The position numbers and the translations under genes are program-made. Below are positions 23,763 through 33,726 of a stretch of 64,000 bases of DNA, in pieces (position 1 is the first letter of the stretch; each line of letters begins with the position of its first letter). The notes under the pieces are model-generated. The model searched no databases, was not told the origin of the DNA, and was given only the letters and a program-made list of their open reading frames with translations. Origin of the DNA: Ruegeria sp. YS9 (GTDB lineage: Bacteria > Pseudomonadota > Alphaproteobacteria > Rhodobacterales > Rhodobacteraceae). The DNA lies in assembly GCF_024628725.1 (NCBI RefSeq), contig NZ_CP102409.1, positions 2,637,001 to 2,701,000 on the forward strand, written 5' to 3'.

Positions 23763-23809
23763 CCTCGGCGCCACATATCACAGCCCCCACCCAGTGAATG
23801 GCGCCGAGG
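23763..23809. repeat. 11-bp perfect inverted repeat in rsbW-ggt gap
   Basis: CCTCGGCGCCA (23763-23773) and TGGCGCCGAGG (23799-23809) form an 11-bp perfect stem with a 25-nt loop. The 217-bp gap 23672-23888 holds no credible gene. The structure could be a terminator for the anti-sigma gene (no T-run follows) or an operator for ggt, whose ATG is 79 bp further. Confidence 0.4.
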
Positions 23810-23888
23810 AACTTCCCCCCCCCGAAACTGCTGGACAATCGCTGATCAGTGAATAGCTTTCTCTTGTTCCACAGAGAGAGAATTCGCC

Positions 23889-25466
23889 ATGCGTGATCTG
23901 CATAATCCGGGCCGATCCGAAGTTTTTGCCACGCAAGGCATGTGCGCAACGTCGCATCCGCTGGCGGCCAAAGTGGCCATCGATATCTTGGGCCAGGGCG
24001 GCAACGCGATGGATGCCGCGATCGCCGGGGCTGTTCTTCTGGGGATTTGCGAACCTCAGATGACCGGATTGGGCGGCGATTGCTTCGTTCTGTTCAATCG
24101 TGCCGGCGAAAGCAGGATACGCGCGCTCAACGGATCGGGTCGCGCACCGGCTGCCGCGCAATCCCAGATGTTGCGCGATCAGGGCCTGTCATCCGTACCT
24201 TTGGATGGGCCGGATGCCGTGACCATTCCCGGAGCCGTCGATGCCTTCTGCCACCTGGCCCAGACCGAGGGTCGCCTGGGGTTGGGCGCGATTTTGAACC
24301 CGGCGATTCATTATGCTGAAGCGGGTGTTCCGGTGGCTCCCCGTGTCGCTTTCGATTGGAAATCGGGGGCCGCAACACTTCAGGGCGCCGCCCGCGACCA
24401 CTATCTGATTGACGGGCAAGCCCCGTCGATCGGGCAGGTTTTCCGTGCGCCGGGACAGGCGGAGGTATTGCGCCAAATCGCAGCCCACGGGCGCGACGCG
24501 TTCTATTCAGGTGAAATCGCCGATGATATGATTACCGCACTTTCGGAAAGGGGAGGTGTCCATTCCGCTGAGGATTTTCATCACACAAGCTATACCGAAA
24601 CGCAGCCGATACATGGGGCCTACAAAGGCGTGGATTTGGTGGAACATCCACCGAACGGCCAGGGCGCAACCGCGATTTTGCTGCTGAATATCCTCAAGCA
24701 CTTTGACATGGCCTCCATGGATCCATTCGGAGCGGAGCGTATTCATATCGAGGCCGAGGCCACCAAACTGGCCTATGACGCTCGAAACCGGTTCATCGCG
24801 GATCCTGACCACATGGCAAGAGTGGAGCGCTTTCTGGATCCGGATATCGCTGCCAGATTGGCTGCTTTGATCGATCCCCAAAAGGCGATGCCTGCTGCGG
24901 CGCCTCTGACCGAAGCGGTTCACAAGGACACGGTTTACATCACCGTGGTCGACCGCGACCAAATGGCTGTTTCGCTGATCTATTCGATCTTTCACAGCTT
25001 TGGATCCGGTATAGCGTCGGAAAAATACGGCATATTGCTGCAAAACCGCGGGGCAGGATTCACATTGCAGCCCGGCCACCCCAACGAACTGGGCGGCGGC
25101 AAACGCCCGATGCACACGATCATTCCGGGAATGTTGGCGCAGGACGGTCGGGTCACGATGCCGTTTGGAGTGATGGGCGGTGCCTATCAGCCAACCGGAC
25201 ACGCGCGCTTGGTGTCAAACCTTGTCGATTTCGGGCTTGGGTTGCAGGAAAGCATCGATGCGCCGCGCGCCTTCTTTGACGGATCGGTTCTGAAACTGGA
25301 GCGCGGGTACAGCGAGCAGATCGCGAAACAATTGTCCGATATCGGCCATAATATTGAAGTGCCGGAAACACCACTTGGCGGAGCGCAAGCGATCCGAATC
25401 CGAAACGACGGCATTTTGGAAGGCGGCAGCGACCCACGCAAGGATGGCTGTTCGCTTGGATACTGA
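23889..25466 (+). CDS. Gamma-glutamyltransferase family protein, apparently cytoplasmic
   Basis: A 525-residue Ntn-hydrolase precursor that should self-cleave before Thr348 (HKDTVYITVVD), aligned with Thr391 of E. coli Ggt. It would then move or hydrolyse gamma-glutamyl groups. Other marks are GGNAMDAAIAGAVLLGICEP near the N-terminus, GLGGDCFVLF, SFGSGIASEKYGILLQNRG and the oxyanion region MPFGVMGGAYQPTGHA. Unlike the E. coli enzyme there is no signal peptide: the conserved domain begins within ten residues of the ATG. A cytoplasmic role in glutathione or gamma-glutamyl amide turnover is inferred. Confidence 0.87.
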   Translation: MRDLHNPGRSEVFATQGMCATSHPLAAKVAIDILGQGGNAMDAAIAGAVLLGICEPQMTGLGGDCFVLFNRAGESRIRALNGSGRAPAAAQSQMLRDQGLSSVPLDGPDAVTIPGAVDAFCHLAQTEGRLGLGAILNPAIHYAEAGVPVAPRVAFDWKSGAATLQGAARDHYLIDGQAPSIGQVFRAPGQAEVLRQIAAHGRDAFYSGEIADDMITALSERGGVHSAEDFHHTSYTETQPIHGAYKGVDLVEHPPNGQGATAILLLNILKHFDMASMDPFGAERIHIEAEATKLAYDARNRFIADPDHMARVERFLDPDIAARLAALIDPQKAMPAAAPLTEAVHKDTVYITVVDRDQMAVSLIYSIFHSFGSGIASEKYGILLQNRGAGFTLQPGHPNELGGGKRPMHTIIPGMLAQDGRVTMPFGVMGGAYQPTGHARLVSNLVDFGLGLQESIDAPRAFFDGSVLKLERGYSEQIAKQLSDIGHNIEVPETPLGGAQAIRIRNDGILEGGSDPRKDGCSLGY

Positions 25467-25501
25467 TCTGCGGCAGACCTATGCCCGCCGGTTCGGTTCC
25501 G

Positions 25502-25828
25502 CTAGTTCAGGTGGAAGTGCAGGGGGTATGCACCATCTTCGAACGGTCCGAACATATTGGGTATATCCGGGTGCTCGACCGGTTCTCCTGAATAGTCGGC
25601 AACCAGATTTTGTTCTGAAACATAAGCAACATAGAAGGATTGATCGTTCTCGGCCAGCAGGTGATAGAACGGTTGCTCTTTCCTTGGGCGGCTGTCTTCC
25701 GGAATGGCCTGATACCATTCTTCGGTATTCGAAAACTCGGGATCCACGTCAAAAATCACCCCTCGAAAAGGGTGTTTCTTGTGACGAACCACCTGGCCCA
25801 AGCCGTATTTTGCACGTGTCTTTAGCAT
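25502..25828 (-). CDS. hspQ: Heat shock protein HspQ
   Basis: A 108-residue protein of the HspQ/YccV family, which in E. coli is a specificity factor for Lon protease and binds hemimethylated DNA. Family marks are AKYGLGQVVRHKKHPFRGVI, DVDPEFSNTEEWYQAIPED, PFYHLLAENDQSFYVAYVSE and the acidic tail EHPDIPNMFG. The start is the ATG before LKTRAKYG; the frame is open to 25882, but those residues are not part of the family. It is convergent with ggt (35 bp) and divergent from the AEC transporter. Confidence 0.9.
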   Translation of the reverse strand: MLKTRAKYGLGQVVRHKKHPFRGVIFDVDPEFSNTEEWYQAIPEDSRPRKEQPFYHLLAENDQSFYVAYVSEQNLVADYSGEPVEHPDIPNMFGPFEDGAYPLHFHLN

Positions 25829-25908
25829 TGTATCAGCCCCCACCGCTTTTTTTACCCGTTTCCGGGCGGAAAAGCCAATCATTGATGTGAAAATCAGGGA
25901 AACAGTCT

Positions 25909-26790
25909 GTGAACCTTATACTGACAGTGTTCGAAATCGTGGCGCCGGTTTTTCTATTGGCGGCTGTTGGTTTTACCTGGGTCAAGCTGGGTTTCGAATA
26001 CCGCCTGCAATTCGTCACCCGCTTTGCAACGATGCTGGCGATGCCCAGTCTGATTTTTGTTGCCCTGATGCAAACCGAGATCCCGGGCAATGATCTGTCA
26101 CGCTTCACAATGGCGACACTGGTCGCAAATCTGCTGCTGGCAGTGTTGTTCTGGCTGATCGTTCGAGGGTTGAGACTGGACCCGCGAACATATCTGTCAC
26201 CTTTGATCTTCGGCAATACCGGCAATCTCGGCCTGCCGCTGTGTATCTTTGCCTTTGGACAGGTCGGCCTGGGGTATGCAGTCATCTTTCTGTCAGTTAC
26301 TGCACTGTTTTCTTTCACTTACGGGATATATCTGGTCGCCGGTAAAGGTGCGTTGGGACAGGTTGCGCGCCAACCAATGGCCTGGGCGACGATCCTTGGC
26401 GCAGTGTTTCTGTCGCAGGGGTGGCAGACGCCGACATTTCTGACCAGCACGCTGGAGCTTTTGGGGCAAATGGCCGTCCCGCTGATGCTGGTCACATTGG
26501 GTGTGGCAATCGCCCGCCTGAGCTCGCACAGCCTGGGGCGGGCGCTGTGGCTGTCGGCGCTGAAACTGGCGGTGTGCTTTGCGCTGGGATGGGGAATCGG
26601 ACGATGGTTTGATCTGGATACGATCGCATTTGGCGTTCTGGTTGTTCAGATTTGTACGCCGGTTGCCGTAACCTCTTACCTGTTGGCCGAACGGTTCGGG
26701 GCCGATTCCGACGCCGTCGCCGGCATGGTCATGGTGTCCACCGTACTTTCCGTGGCGGCGTTACCGGCTGTTCTGGCCATCATTTTATAG
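25909..26790 (+). CDS. AEC-family transporter
   Basis: A 293-residue auxin-efflux-carrier-type permease with about ten membrane segments in two halves. Family signatures are the first-half MLAMPSLIFVALMQ, LSPLIFGNTGNLGLPL with the helix-breaking Asn-Thr-Gly-Asn, and the second-half QICTPVAVTSYLLAE. Such proteins move dicarboxylates, malonate or amino-acid derivatives. The start is GTG with AGGGA 7-8 nt upstream. It is divergent from hspQ with about 80 bp between. Confidence 0.85.
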   Translation: MNLILTVFEIVAPVFLLAAVGFTWVKLGFEYRLQFVTRFATMLAMPSLIFVALMQTEIPGNDLSRFTMATLVANLLLAVLFWLIVRGLRLDPRTYLSPLIFGNTGNLGLPLCIFAFGQVGLGYAVIFLSVTALFSFTYGIYLVAGKGALGQVARQPMAWATILGAVFLSQGWQTPTFLTSTLELLGQMAVPLMLVTLGVAIARLSSHSLGRALWLSALKLAVCFALGWGIGRWFDLDTIAFGVLVVQICTPVAVTSYLLAERFGADSDAVAGMVMVSTVLSVAALPAVLAIIL

Positions 26791-26850
26791 CGATTGTGAT
26801 TTCCTCAGCGCTCAATCTGCGCTAGAATAAGCAAAAAAGGCACAAGGCAC

Positions 26851-27432
26851 ATGAGCAGAATTCTTTTCGTACTCCTTGGGGTGCTGCTTCTGGCATCCTG
26901 TGGGGGCGGTTCCAAACAGCCGCCCAGCAGATTGAACGACGCGTGCAGCATTGCGCGTGAAAAACCCGACTTTATCAAGGCCTTCAAGAATACCGAGCGC
27001 AAATGGGGCGTTCCGGTTCACGTTCAGATGGCGACCATCTATCAGGAAAGCCGGTACAAGCATGACGCGCGCACGCCACACAGATATGTTCTGGGCGTGA
27101 TCCCGATGGGCCGTCAAAGCAGCGCTTACGGCTATGGTCAGGCACTGGACGGGACGTGGGAACAATATCAGCGCGAAACAGGAAAACGTCGGGCCAAACG
27201 GGATCGCATCCGCGACGCCTCGGATTTCATCGGCTGGTACATGAACAAAAGCTACGAGCGCAACGGCATCCATCCCAGCGACACGCGCAATCAATACCTG
27301 GCCTATCACGAAGGCCATACAGGGTACGCGCGCGGCAGCTACAACAACAAATCCTGGCTGTTGAACGTTGCAAATGACGTGGACGCGCGCGCGCGACTAT
27401 ATCAGGCTCAGTTGGCGAACTGCCGGTACTGA
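26851..27432 (+). CDS. SLT-domain lipoprotein (putative lytic transglycosylase)
   Basis: A 193-residue lipoprotein. The signal MSRILFVLLGVLLLASC ends at the lipidated Cys17. The lysozyme-like domain has the catalytic glutamate in MATIYQESRY and the fold marks AYGYGQALDGTWEQYQ and YLAYHEGHTGYARGSY. It would cut peptidoglycan from the inner face of the outer membrane. It is distinct from the Slt70-type enzyme at the left edge of the window. A T-tract terminator follows directly (27439-27474). Confidence 0.85.
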   Translation: MSRILFVLLGVLLLASCGGGSKQPPSRLNDACSIAREKPDFIKAFKNTERKWGVPVHVQMATIYQESRYKHDARTPHRYVLGVIPMGRQSSAYGYGQALDGTWEQYQRETGKRRAKRDRIRDASDFIGWYMNKSYERNGIHPSDTRNQYLAYHEGHTGYARGSYNNKSWLLNVANDVDARARLYQAQLANCRY

Positions 27433-27438
27433 AGCGTC

Positions 27439-27474
27439 AGCGGGTCAGCGATTTCCTGACCCGCTTCTCTTTTT
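27439..27474 (+). terminator. Rho-independent terminator after the SLT lipoprotein gene
   Basis: A perfect 10-bp stem AGCGGGTCAG / CTGACCCGCT (27439-27448 with 27456-27465), loop of 7, followed by TCTCTTTTT. It begins 7 nt after the lipoprotein stop codon and overlaps the last codons of the convergent lolA gene. Confidence 0.85.
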
Positions 27475-28041
27475 GTCCGAGAACAGCTTCTGATCAAGGC
27501 GACCGCCTTCATTCAGGGCGCCCAGCAATACCGTTGTCTGGCTGCCTGCATTGTCGTGAATCACCCATTTGCGCAGCTCGACCGGATTGTCCGTGAACAT
27601 CAGTTCGATCCGGCCCGCTTCGGGGTTTTTGGGATCCTGCGCCGTGACAACCGTGGCCGTCCCGTCAAAGCTGTGACCTACGACCATATTCGCCTGGCTC
27701 AGGTTCACGTTGCGCGCCAGCACGATGGACAGGGGCGTGCGCTTAAGCGGGTATTGCTCGGGCGGCTGATTCGATTTCGGATCAAAGATCTGAACACTTC
27801 CGGATCTCGCCAGAACCACGGCACTGTTGGGCGGGTCATATTCAAACCGCATCTTGCCGGGGCGCTGCATCCACAGCTTGCCGGTGCTCAGCGAGCCATC
27901 GTCATTCACCTGCGTGAATGTCGTCTGAACCGTCTTCAATCCGTTCAGGTAGTTGGAAATCTGTGAAAGCGGCAGTTTCTCCGCCGCCCATGCGGCGGGT
28001 GCGGCCAGTGTCAAAGCAAGGGCAAAAGCAATCTGTTTCAT
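27445..28041 (-). CDS. lolA: Outer-membrane lipoprotein carrier LolA-like protein
   Basis: A 198-residue periplasmic protein with a cleavable signal (MKQIAFALALTLAAPAAWAA) and the LolA half-barrel. Marks are LNGLKTVQTTFTQVNDDGS, GKLWMQRPGKMRFEYDPP, and DPKSNQPPEQYPLKRTPLSI, where the paired arginines are replaced by a KR-T-P-L loop typical of alphaproteobacterial homologues. It ferries lipoproteins from LolCDE to the outer membrane; alphaproteobacteria often lack LolB. It lies 39 bp downstream of ftsK and is probably in the same transcript. Confidence 0.88.
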   Translation of the reverse strand: MKQIAFALALTLAAPAAWAAEKLPLSQISNYLNGLKTVQTTFTQVNDDGSLSTGKLWMQRPGKMRFEYDPPNSAVVLARSGSVQIFDPKSNQPPEQYPLKRTPLSIVLARNVNLSQANMVVGHSFDGTATVVTAQDPKNPEAGRIELMFTDNPVELRKWVIHDNAGSQTTVLLGALNEGGRLDQKLFSDKKRSGSGNR

Positions 28042-28080
28042 GCCGTACAGATAGGTCTTCTGCCCTTGTTATTAAATATC

Positions 28081-31005
28081 TTACTGTTCGGGGACGAGGA
28101 TTTCGCGTTTCCCCACATGATTTGCTGACGAAACAACACCTTCGTCTTCCATTTGCTCAACAAGCCGTGCAGCTTTGTTGTAGCCGATGGCAAGTTTTCG
28201 CTGGATGTACGAGGTCGAGCATTTGCGATCCTTGATCACGATTGCCACCGCCTGATCGTAGAGCGCATCCTCTCCGTTCGTATTGCCACCTGTGTTCAAC
28301 CCCAGAACGGCATCGATATTGTCGGCCTTATCTTCGGCCGGGCCATCCAGCACCGTGCTGACGTAATCCGGCGGGCCGAACTGTTTCAGGTGGTTGACGA
28401 CTTCCTCGACCTCTTCATCCGACACGAACGGCCCGTGGCAGCGGGTAATCTTGGCACCGCCAGCCATGTAAAGCATGTCGCCCTGCCCCAGCAGCTGTTC
28501 GGCGCCCATTTCACCCAGAATGGTGCGGCTGTCGACTTTCGAGGTTACCTGGAACGAAATCCGCGTTGGGAAGTTCGCCTTGATCGTACCGGTGATCACG
28601 TCGACCGAGGGGCGCTGTGTGGCCATGATCAGGTGAATGCCCGAGGCCCGCGCCATCTGCGCCAGACGCTGGATGCAGGCTTCGATTTCCTTTCCCGCCA
28701 CCATCATCAGGTCGGCCATCTCATCGACGATGACGACGATATAGGGCATCGCTTCGGGCGCGAATTCTTCCGTCTCGAATGTGGGTTCTCCGGTTTCATC
28801 GTCAAACCCGGTTTGAACCGTGCGGCTGAACATCTCGCCTTTGGCCAGCGCATCCTTCACGCGCCCGTTGTAACCCGCGATGTTGCGGACGCCCATCTTG
28901 GACATCTTGCGATAGCGGTCCTCCATCTCGCCCACGACCCATTTCAGGGCGACAACCGCCTTTTTCGGGTCGGTCACGACCGGCGACAGCAGGTGCGGGA
29001 TGCCGTCATAGACCGACAGTTCCAGCATCTTGGGATCGATCATGATCAGACGGCATTCATCCGGCGTCAGCTTGTACAGCAGTGACAGGATCATCGTGTT
29101 GATTGCCACCGATTTACCTGACCCGGTGGTGCCCGCAATCAGCAGGTGCGGCATCTTCGCCAGGTTCGCCACGACGGATTCGCCGCCGATATCCTTGCCC
29201 AGGGCCAACGGCAGCGCCTGGTTGCCATCGCCAAAGTCACGGCTGGCCAGGATTTCGCGCAGAACCACCATTTCGCGGTTTTCGTTCGGCAGTTCGATAC
29301 CGATCACCGAACGCCCCGGCAGGGTCGAAACCCGCGCCGACAGGGCCGACATCGAGCGTGCGATGTCGTCGGCCAGGCCGATCACACGGCTTGCCTTCAG
29401 ACCCGGAGCGGGCTCCAGCTCGTACATGGTCACAACCGGGCCGGGGCGAACGCTGACGATCTCGCCCTTGACGCCGTAATCATCCAGAACGTTCTCCAAC
29501 ATCCGCGCGTTTTCTTCCAAGGCTTCATCGCTCAGATGATGGCGCTGAATGCTGGCCGGATTCGACAAAAGGCCCAAAGGTGGCAGTTCGAAATCAGAGT
29601 GCCGCTCTTCAAAGGACAATGCGGGCTGCGCCTCGGCCTGTGCGCGGCGAGACGGCTGCGGTGTGCGGCGTATCGGTTGTGCGACCACGGGCTTGCGCGG
29701 TTCGGCCACCGGGATTTTCATTGCCGGGCGCGGTTGCCGAACAGCTTGTTCGACATCCTCGAATACCTCTGCGTCACCCTCGTCCAGTTCGGGCGCATAG
29801 GGGGTCTGCATGGGCACGGGCGCGTTTTCAACCAGTGCGGAGTCTTGCGACTCTGGCTTGTCACCCGCTGTTACGAGTGGTTCGGGCGGCAGCCCTGCTG
29901 CTGTCACTGGCGGTTCCATCGGCAAACCATCGGGCTGGCTTGTGTTCAGAATCAGCGGCCCTGGGCGGCGGCCACGGCCTTTGGTCAGCGGAAGGTTTGG
30001 GTCGGGTTCGGGCGTCACCTCACCGGTGGCCACTTTGCGATTGCGCACAGCGGCCGAGATTTTCGACCGGATGCGATCTTCCCCCGGCATTTCGTCGAAA
30101 CCCGCGATCGGTTCCGGATCGACCAGCTCTGGCTCGGGCATGGGATCGGGGCGCCTGATGAGTGACGGCATGCGCGCCAACAGGCCGGATTTGACCGGAG
30201 GTTCGGGACTTTCCAGTTCAGGTTCTTCAAAGATTGGATCGGCATAAGCCAGATCATCCTCGAACACGGCCTCGGCCGCCGCGCCACGTGCAAGTTTGCG
30301 CTCTTCCCATTGCGCGCGGCGATCTCGCGCAGCTTGCGCTGCCGAGGCTGCACCACGGCCCATCAGGGTCATCAGCATGTCGTATGCCATGACGAGACCC
30401 AGCAGGAAGGCTCGGAAGCCTTTTTTCACATCAGCTTTGGTGAAGCCCAGAACAAATATGCCCAGCGCGATCATCCCGACCGCCATGGCAAGCGACATCA
30501 GCTTCACCAGAAAATGGGACGAAATCGGCAGCAGCGTCAGCAACGCGCCCATGACCGTATCGCCGAACAATCCGCCCAGACCATAGCTGTGGGTCGCGCG
30601 CCAGTCTGCGCCAGGAACGAGGGTTGCGGCGTACACCGAGACGACGGCGATCCAGATCGGCGCAAAGATCAGACGCGCAATCGCGCGATCTTCCCCGAAA
30701 TGGCCCGCAAACCGAACCCCCCAACCGATCAGAACCAATGCGATGCCCCAGCTTCCCCAGCCGACGATCATGAACAAGGGAGCGGCGATCGAGGCCCCAA
30801 TCCGCCCCATCCAGTTTTGCACCGGCGCGTCGGTGGACACCATCCAGTTTGGATCATCAGGTGTGTAGGACCAGATCATCGCGGCCGCAGCCAAACCCAG
30901 CAGGATCAGGGCGATGCCAATCAGTTCCTTGCTGCGTCGCTCCAGGGCTGCCTGCGTTGTGCTGTCCAGCAATGGATCGCGGTTGCGCGCGTTATATGAT
31001 GCCAT
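28081..31005 (-). CDS. ftsK: DNA translocase FtsK
   Basis: A 974-residue septal DNA pump. Residues ~25-200 hold four to five membrane helices, and ~200-460 is a proline/acid-rich linker. The RecA-type motor has the Walker A motif [13 protein letters not shown] and Walker [15 protein letters not shown], then [19 protein letters not shown]. The C-terminal winged-helix gamma domain ([21 protein letters not shown]) reads KOPS sites and would drive XerCD-dif recombination. ATG 31005 is chosen for its GAGGG site; a GTG six codons upstream overlaps the aminotransferase stop. It stands between the aminotransferase (14 bp) and lolA. Confidence 0.95.
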   Translation of the reverse strand: MASYNARNRDPLLDSTTQAALERRSKELIGIALILLGLAAAAMIWSYTPDDPNWMVSTDAPVQNWMGRIGASIAAPLFMIVGWGSWGIALVLIGWGVRFAGHFGEDRAIARLIFAPIWIAVVSVYAATLVPGADWRATHSYGLGGLFGDTVMGALLTLLPISSHFLVKLMSLAMAVGMIALGIFVLGFTKADVKKGFRAFLLGLVMAYDMLMTLMGRGAASAAQAARDRRAQWEERKLARGAAAEAVFEDDLAYADPIFEEPELESPEPPVKSGLLARMPSLIRRPDPMPEPELVDPEPIAGFDEMPGEDRIRSKISAAVRNRKVATGEVTPEPDPNLPLTKGRGRRPGPLILNTSQPDGLPMEPPVTAAGLPPEPLVTAGDKPESQDSALVENAPVPMQTPYAPELDEGDAEVFEDVEQAVRQPRPAMKIPVAEPRKPVVAQPIRRTPQPSRRAQAEAQPALSFEERHSDFELPPLGLLSNPASIQRHHLSDEALEENARMLENVLDDYGVKGEIVSVRPGPVVTMYELEPAPGLKASRVIGLADDIARSMSALSARVSTLPGRSVIGIELPNENREMVVLREILASRDFGDGNQALPLALGKDIGGESVVANLAKMPHLLIAGTTGSGKSVAINTMILSLLYKLTPDECRLIMIDPKMLELSVYDGIPHLLSPVVTDPKKAVVALKWVVGEMEDRYRKMSKMGVRNIAGYNGRVKDALAKGEMFSRTVQTGFDDETGEPTFETEEFAPEAMPYIVVIVDEMADLMMVAGKEIEACIQRLAQMARASGIHLIMATQRPSVDVITGTIKANFPTRISFQVTSKVDSRTILGEMGAEQLLGQGDMLYMAGGAKITRCHGPFVSDEEVEEVVNHLKQFGPPDYVSTVLDGPAEDKADNIDAVLGLNTGGNTNGEDALYDQAVAIVIKDRKCSTSYIQRKLAIGYNKAARLVEQMEDEGVVSSANHVGKREILVPEQ

Positions 31006-31019
31006 TTTGCCCTCGTACC

Positions 31020-32201
31020 TCACGAATAGATGCAGTCGCGGAGTGTGATCAGACCACGCTGCAACTCTGTTTTTGGGGCCACCAATGCAGCCCGAATAAA
31101 TCCTTCGCCCGGGTTCTTTCCCGGATCGCCTTGTGAAAGATATGCGCCCGGCAGGACCCGGACACCGGTTTCCTTCCAGACTTTCAATGCGGTGTCTTCA
31201 CCATTCTCGACCGGCAGCCACAGGAAGAATCCGGCCTCGGGCGGCATATAGCCCTGCACGCCTGCGAATACCTCATCCGCTATGGCGTATTTTTCCTGAT
31301 ACAGCGCGCGGTTTTCGCGAACGTGTTCCTCATCCGCCCAAACCTTTGCCGCGGCAGCTTGCAAGGGCAGAGGCAGAGGCGACCCGGCATAGGTGCGCAA
31401 CTGCTTGACCTGTTTGATCGACTTTGGACCACCTGCGACAAGTCCCGACCGCAAGCCGGCCAGATTCGAACGTTTGGAGAGCGAGTTGAACAGCGTGATC
31501 CTTTCAGGATCAGCGCCCAGGTCCCGCGCGACGGTCAGAATACCTGTCGGGGCCTCTTCACGGTAAATCTCGGAGTAACACTCATCCGCAAAAATGCGGA
31601 AATCGTACTGTTCGGCCAGACGGATCAGGTCGGCCCAATAATCGCGCGAGGCAACGGCCCCCTGTGGATTGGCCGGTGAACAGATATAGGCCACGGCGGT
31701 GCGGTTCAGCACGTTCGCAGGCAGGCCAGCATAATCTGGCAGATGGCCCGTCGCGGCGGTGGCTGGCACGAAGTATGGCTGCGCGCCGACTGACAGCGAG
31801 GCGACCATGTAGACCTGGTAAAACGGGTTCGGGCACAGGATGATCGGCTGCTGACCATTCTTCTGTTCCGGGCACAAAGCCATGGCGGCGTTGTATAGCC
31901 CCTCGCGCGTGCCGTTCAGCGCCATCACGTTGGCATCAGGGTCCATCTGAACCCCATATCGCCGCTTGATCCAGCCCGTGATCGCACTGCGCAGGTCATC
32001 CGACCCTTCATTCGGGGGATATCCCTGGAACCCGGCGGCGTTTTCCATGATGACATCCGTCACCCAGGCCGGAAATTCATGTGTCGGCGCACCAATGGTC
32101 ATATGAACGACGTCACCGCCCGGCTGGTGATGATCCAGCAGGGCGCGCAGACGCGGGAATGCATAAGCCGGTAGGTTCGAAAACCGCTCGGGGAAAACCA
32201 T
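31020..32201 (-). CDS. PLP-dependent aminotransferase, class I/II (DapC-like)
   Basis: A 393-residue fold-type I aminotransferase. The PLP lysine is in [15 protein letters not shown], the cofactor-ring Asp/Tyr region in [17 protein letters not shown], and phosphate/substrate binding in [13 protein letters not shown]. The N-terminal [17 protein letters not shown] and the overall pattern resemble DapC, the succinyl-diaminopimelate aminotransferase of lysine and cell-wall precursor synthesis. Other aspartate-type aminotransferases cannot be excluded. It is followed by ftsK 14 bp downstream and preceded by the amidase 108 bp upstream. Confidence 0.82.
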   Translation of the reverse strand: MVFPERFSNLPAYAFPRLRALLDHHQPGGDVVHMTIGAPTHEFPAWVTDVIMENAAGFQGYPPNEGSDDLRSAITGWIKRRYGVQMDPDANVMALNGTREGLYNAAMALCPEQKNGQQPIILCPNPFYQVYMVASLSVGAQPYFVPATAATGHLPDYAGLPANVLNRTAVAYICSPANPQGAVASRDYWADLIRLAEQYDFRIFADECYSEIYREEAPTGILTVARDLGADPERITLFNSLSKRSNLAGLRSGLVAGGPKSIKQVKQLRTYAGSPLPLPLQAAAAKVWADEEHVRENRALYQEKYAIADEVFAGVQGYMPPEAGFFLWLPVENGEDTALKVWKETGVRVLPGAYLSQGDPGKNPGEGFIRAALVAPKTELQRGLITLRDCIYS

Positions 32202-32309
32202 AATACTGCCTCAATATCGGGGTCATTGGCGCCCCGTTTTTTTGGCAGATTACAGTCCGTATGCCTCTTCGTCCAGACAAAGAGGTTCCGAATCAGGGGA
32301 TTGTGGCAT

Positions 32310-33638
32310 TCAGGCCAGCACCGATTCCGTTGCCGAACCAAGCCGCAACAACGCCTCTTCCGAGCCGGGATAGCCCAGCATCATCAACCCGCAACCGGGG
32401 GTTCCGGTGGGCAGGCTCAGCGCTGCAAGCCCCATCAGATTGCCAATCCGCGTGTTCCGCAGGGCCAGAAGATTCTCGGTCACGTAATAGTCGTGATCGC
32501 TGAGCAAGCGCTCCAGATTAGGCGGCAAAATCGGCGCTGTCGGCGCCAGAACCGCATCAAACCCGGCGGTTGCCGCGTCCCAGGCGCTGCGGCACGCCTT
32601 GAGCTTGGCCCAGGCAGCCACATAGTCGGGGCCCGAATACCCCATGCCAATGCGGAAGCGTTCGAGTATCTCGGGATACATCGCGTCGGGATTGGCCTCG
32701 ATCACATCGCGCCACAGCCCATAGGCCTCGGTCGTGTATACGATGCTGGTCAACGTCATGGCCTCGTTCAACTCGGGCACTTCCAACGGCACGATCTCGG
32801 CCCCCGCGTCCGCAAGTTTGGCAACGGCTTCGTCATATGCTTTGCGCGGTGTGTCGCGCAGATCGTCTTTGGCGATGTTCTGCAAATCGGCAAAACGGCG
32901 TCCTTTCAGCGAAGCGCCACGCAGATCGGCAGGCGCCCCCCCCTCGAGCAGAGCCAGAACATGCGCGGCATCCTCGACCGAACGCGCCACAGGTCCAACC
33001 GTGTCAAACCGCAGGCAAAGCGGTACCACACCTTCTAGGCTGAGCCGCCCCGCAGTGGTTTTCAGCCCCACCAGATCATTCCATGCCGCCGGGATACGCA
33101 CCGACCCGCCCGTGTCCGAGCCGATGCCACACGCCGCCAACCCCCAGGCGACCGAGGCCGCCGCCCCTGAAGACGACCCCCCGGGCACTGCTGCCTCGTC
33201 ATGAATGCAGGGCGGGGTTTCGGTGATCGGATTCAACCCGAGGCCGGAAAAGGCCAGCTCGCTCATATGTGTCTTGCCCAGACAAACCGTTCCCATCTGA
33301 GTCGCGTTGCGCAGCACCAGAGCATCCGCTTCCGGTACGCGATCCTTCAACAGAGCCGAACCGGCCTCGGTCACGGTGCCGGCGGTGTCGAACAGGTCTT
33401 TCCAACTGATCGGGACCCCGTCCAGCAACGACCGGCGCAGGCCCAGTTGCGCGCGTTGCCGAGCGGCTTCAGCCTCAGCCCGGGCACGGTCATGGGTGAC
33501 GCGGGCATAGATGCGGTCCCGATGCGGATGAGCGTCAATAGCGGACAGGTAGGTTTCCGTCAGTTCGACCGGATCGATCTGGCCCATGCCAATGCCACGG
33601 CCCAAATCACACGCGGTCATGGTCAACCAGTCCTGCAT
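32310..33638 (-). CDS. Amidase-signature family hydrolase
   Basis: A 442-residue amidase. The Ser-cisSer-Lys triad is visible: Lys in ISWKDLFDTAG, cis-Ser in PGGSSSGAAASVAWG and nucleophile Ser in SDTGGSVRIPAAW. Most family members split amides or N-carbamoyl/aryl amides; the substrate is unknown. It is not GatA, since no gatB or gatC is nearby and the C-terminal part is short. The start is fixed by a strong AGGAGGGA 7 nt before ATG 33638; a longer frame to 33746 crosses into the divergent ubiH leader. Confidence 0.85.
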   Translation of the reverse strand: MQDWLTMTACDLGRGIGMGQIDPVELTETYLSAIDAHPHRDRIYARVTHDRARAEAEAARQRAQLGLRRSLLDGVPISWKDLFDTAGTVTEAGSALLKDRVPEADALVLRNATQMGTVCLGKTHMSELAFSGLGLNPITETPPCIHDEAAVPGGSSSGAAASVAWGLAACGIGSDTGGSVRIPAAWNDLVGLKTTAGRLSLEGVVPLCLRFDTVGPVARSVEDAAHVLALLEGGAPADLRGASLKGRRFADLQNIAKDDLRDTPRKAYDEAVAKLADAGAEIVPLEVPELNEAMTLTSIVYTTEAYGLWRDVIEANPDAMYPEILERFRIGMGYSGPDYVAAWAKLKACRSAWDAATAGFDAVLAPTAPILPPNLERLLSDHDYYVTENLLALRNTRIGNLMGLAALSLPTGTPGCGLMMLGYPGSEEALLRLGSATESVLA

Positions 33639-33726
33639 CTCATCCCTCCTGATTTTTAGGCTTTGGGTGACGGTAGCGACAGGACTGCACATGGACAATC
33701 CCGAAAGGGCGCGCATATTGCAGGGC

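Noticed and set aside
23741..23770. GTAGCTCAGATAG-like stretch resembling a tRNA D-arm
   Set aside because: No anticodon stem, T-arm with GTTCGA-type loop, or acceptor pairing could be found around it.
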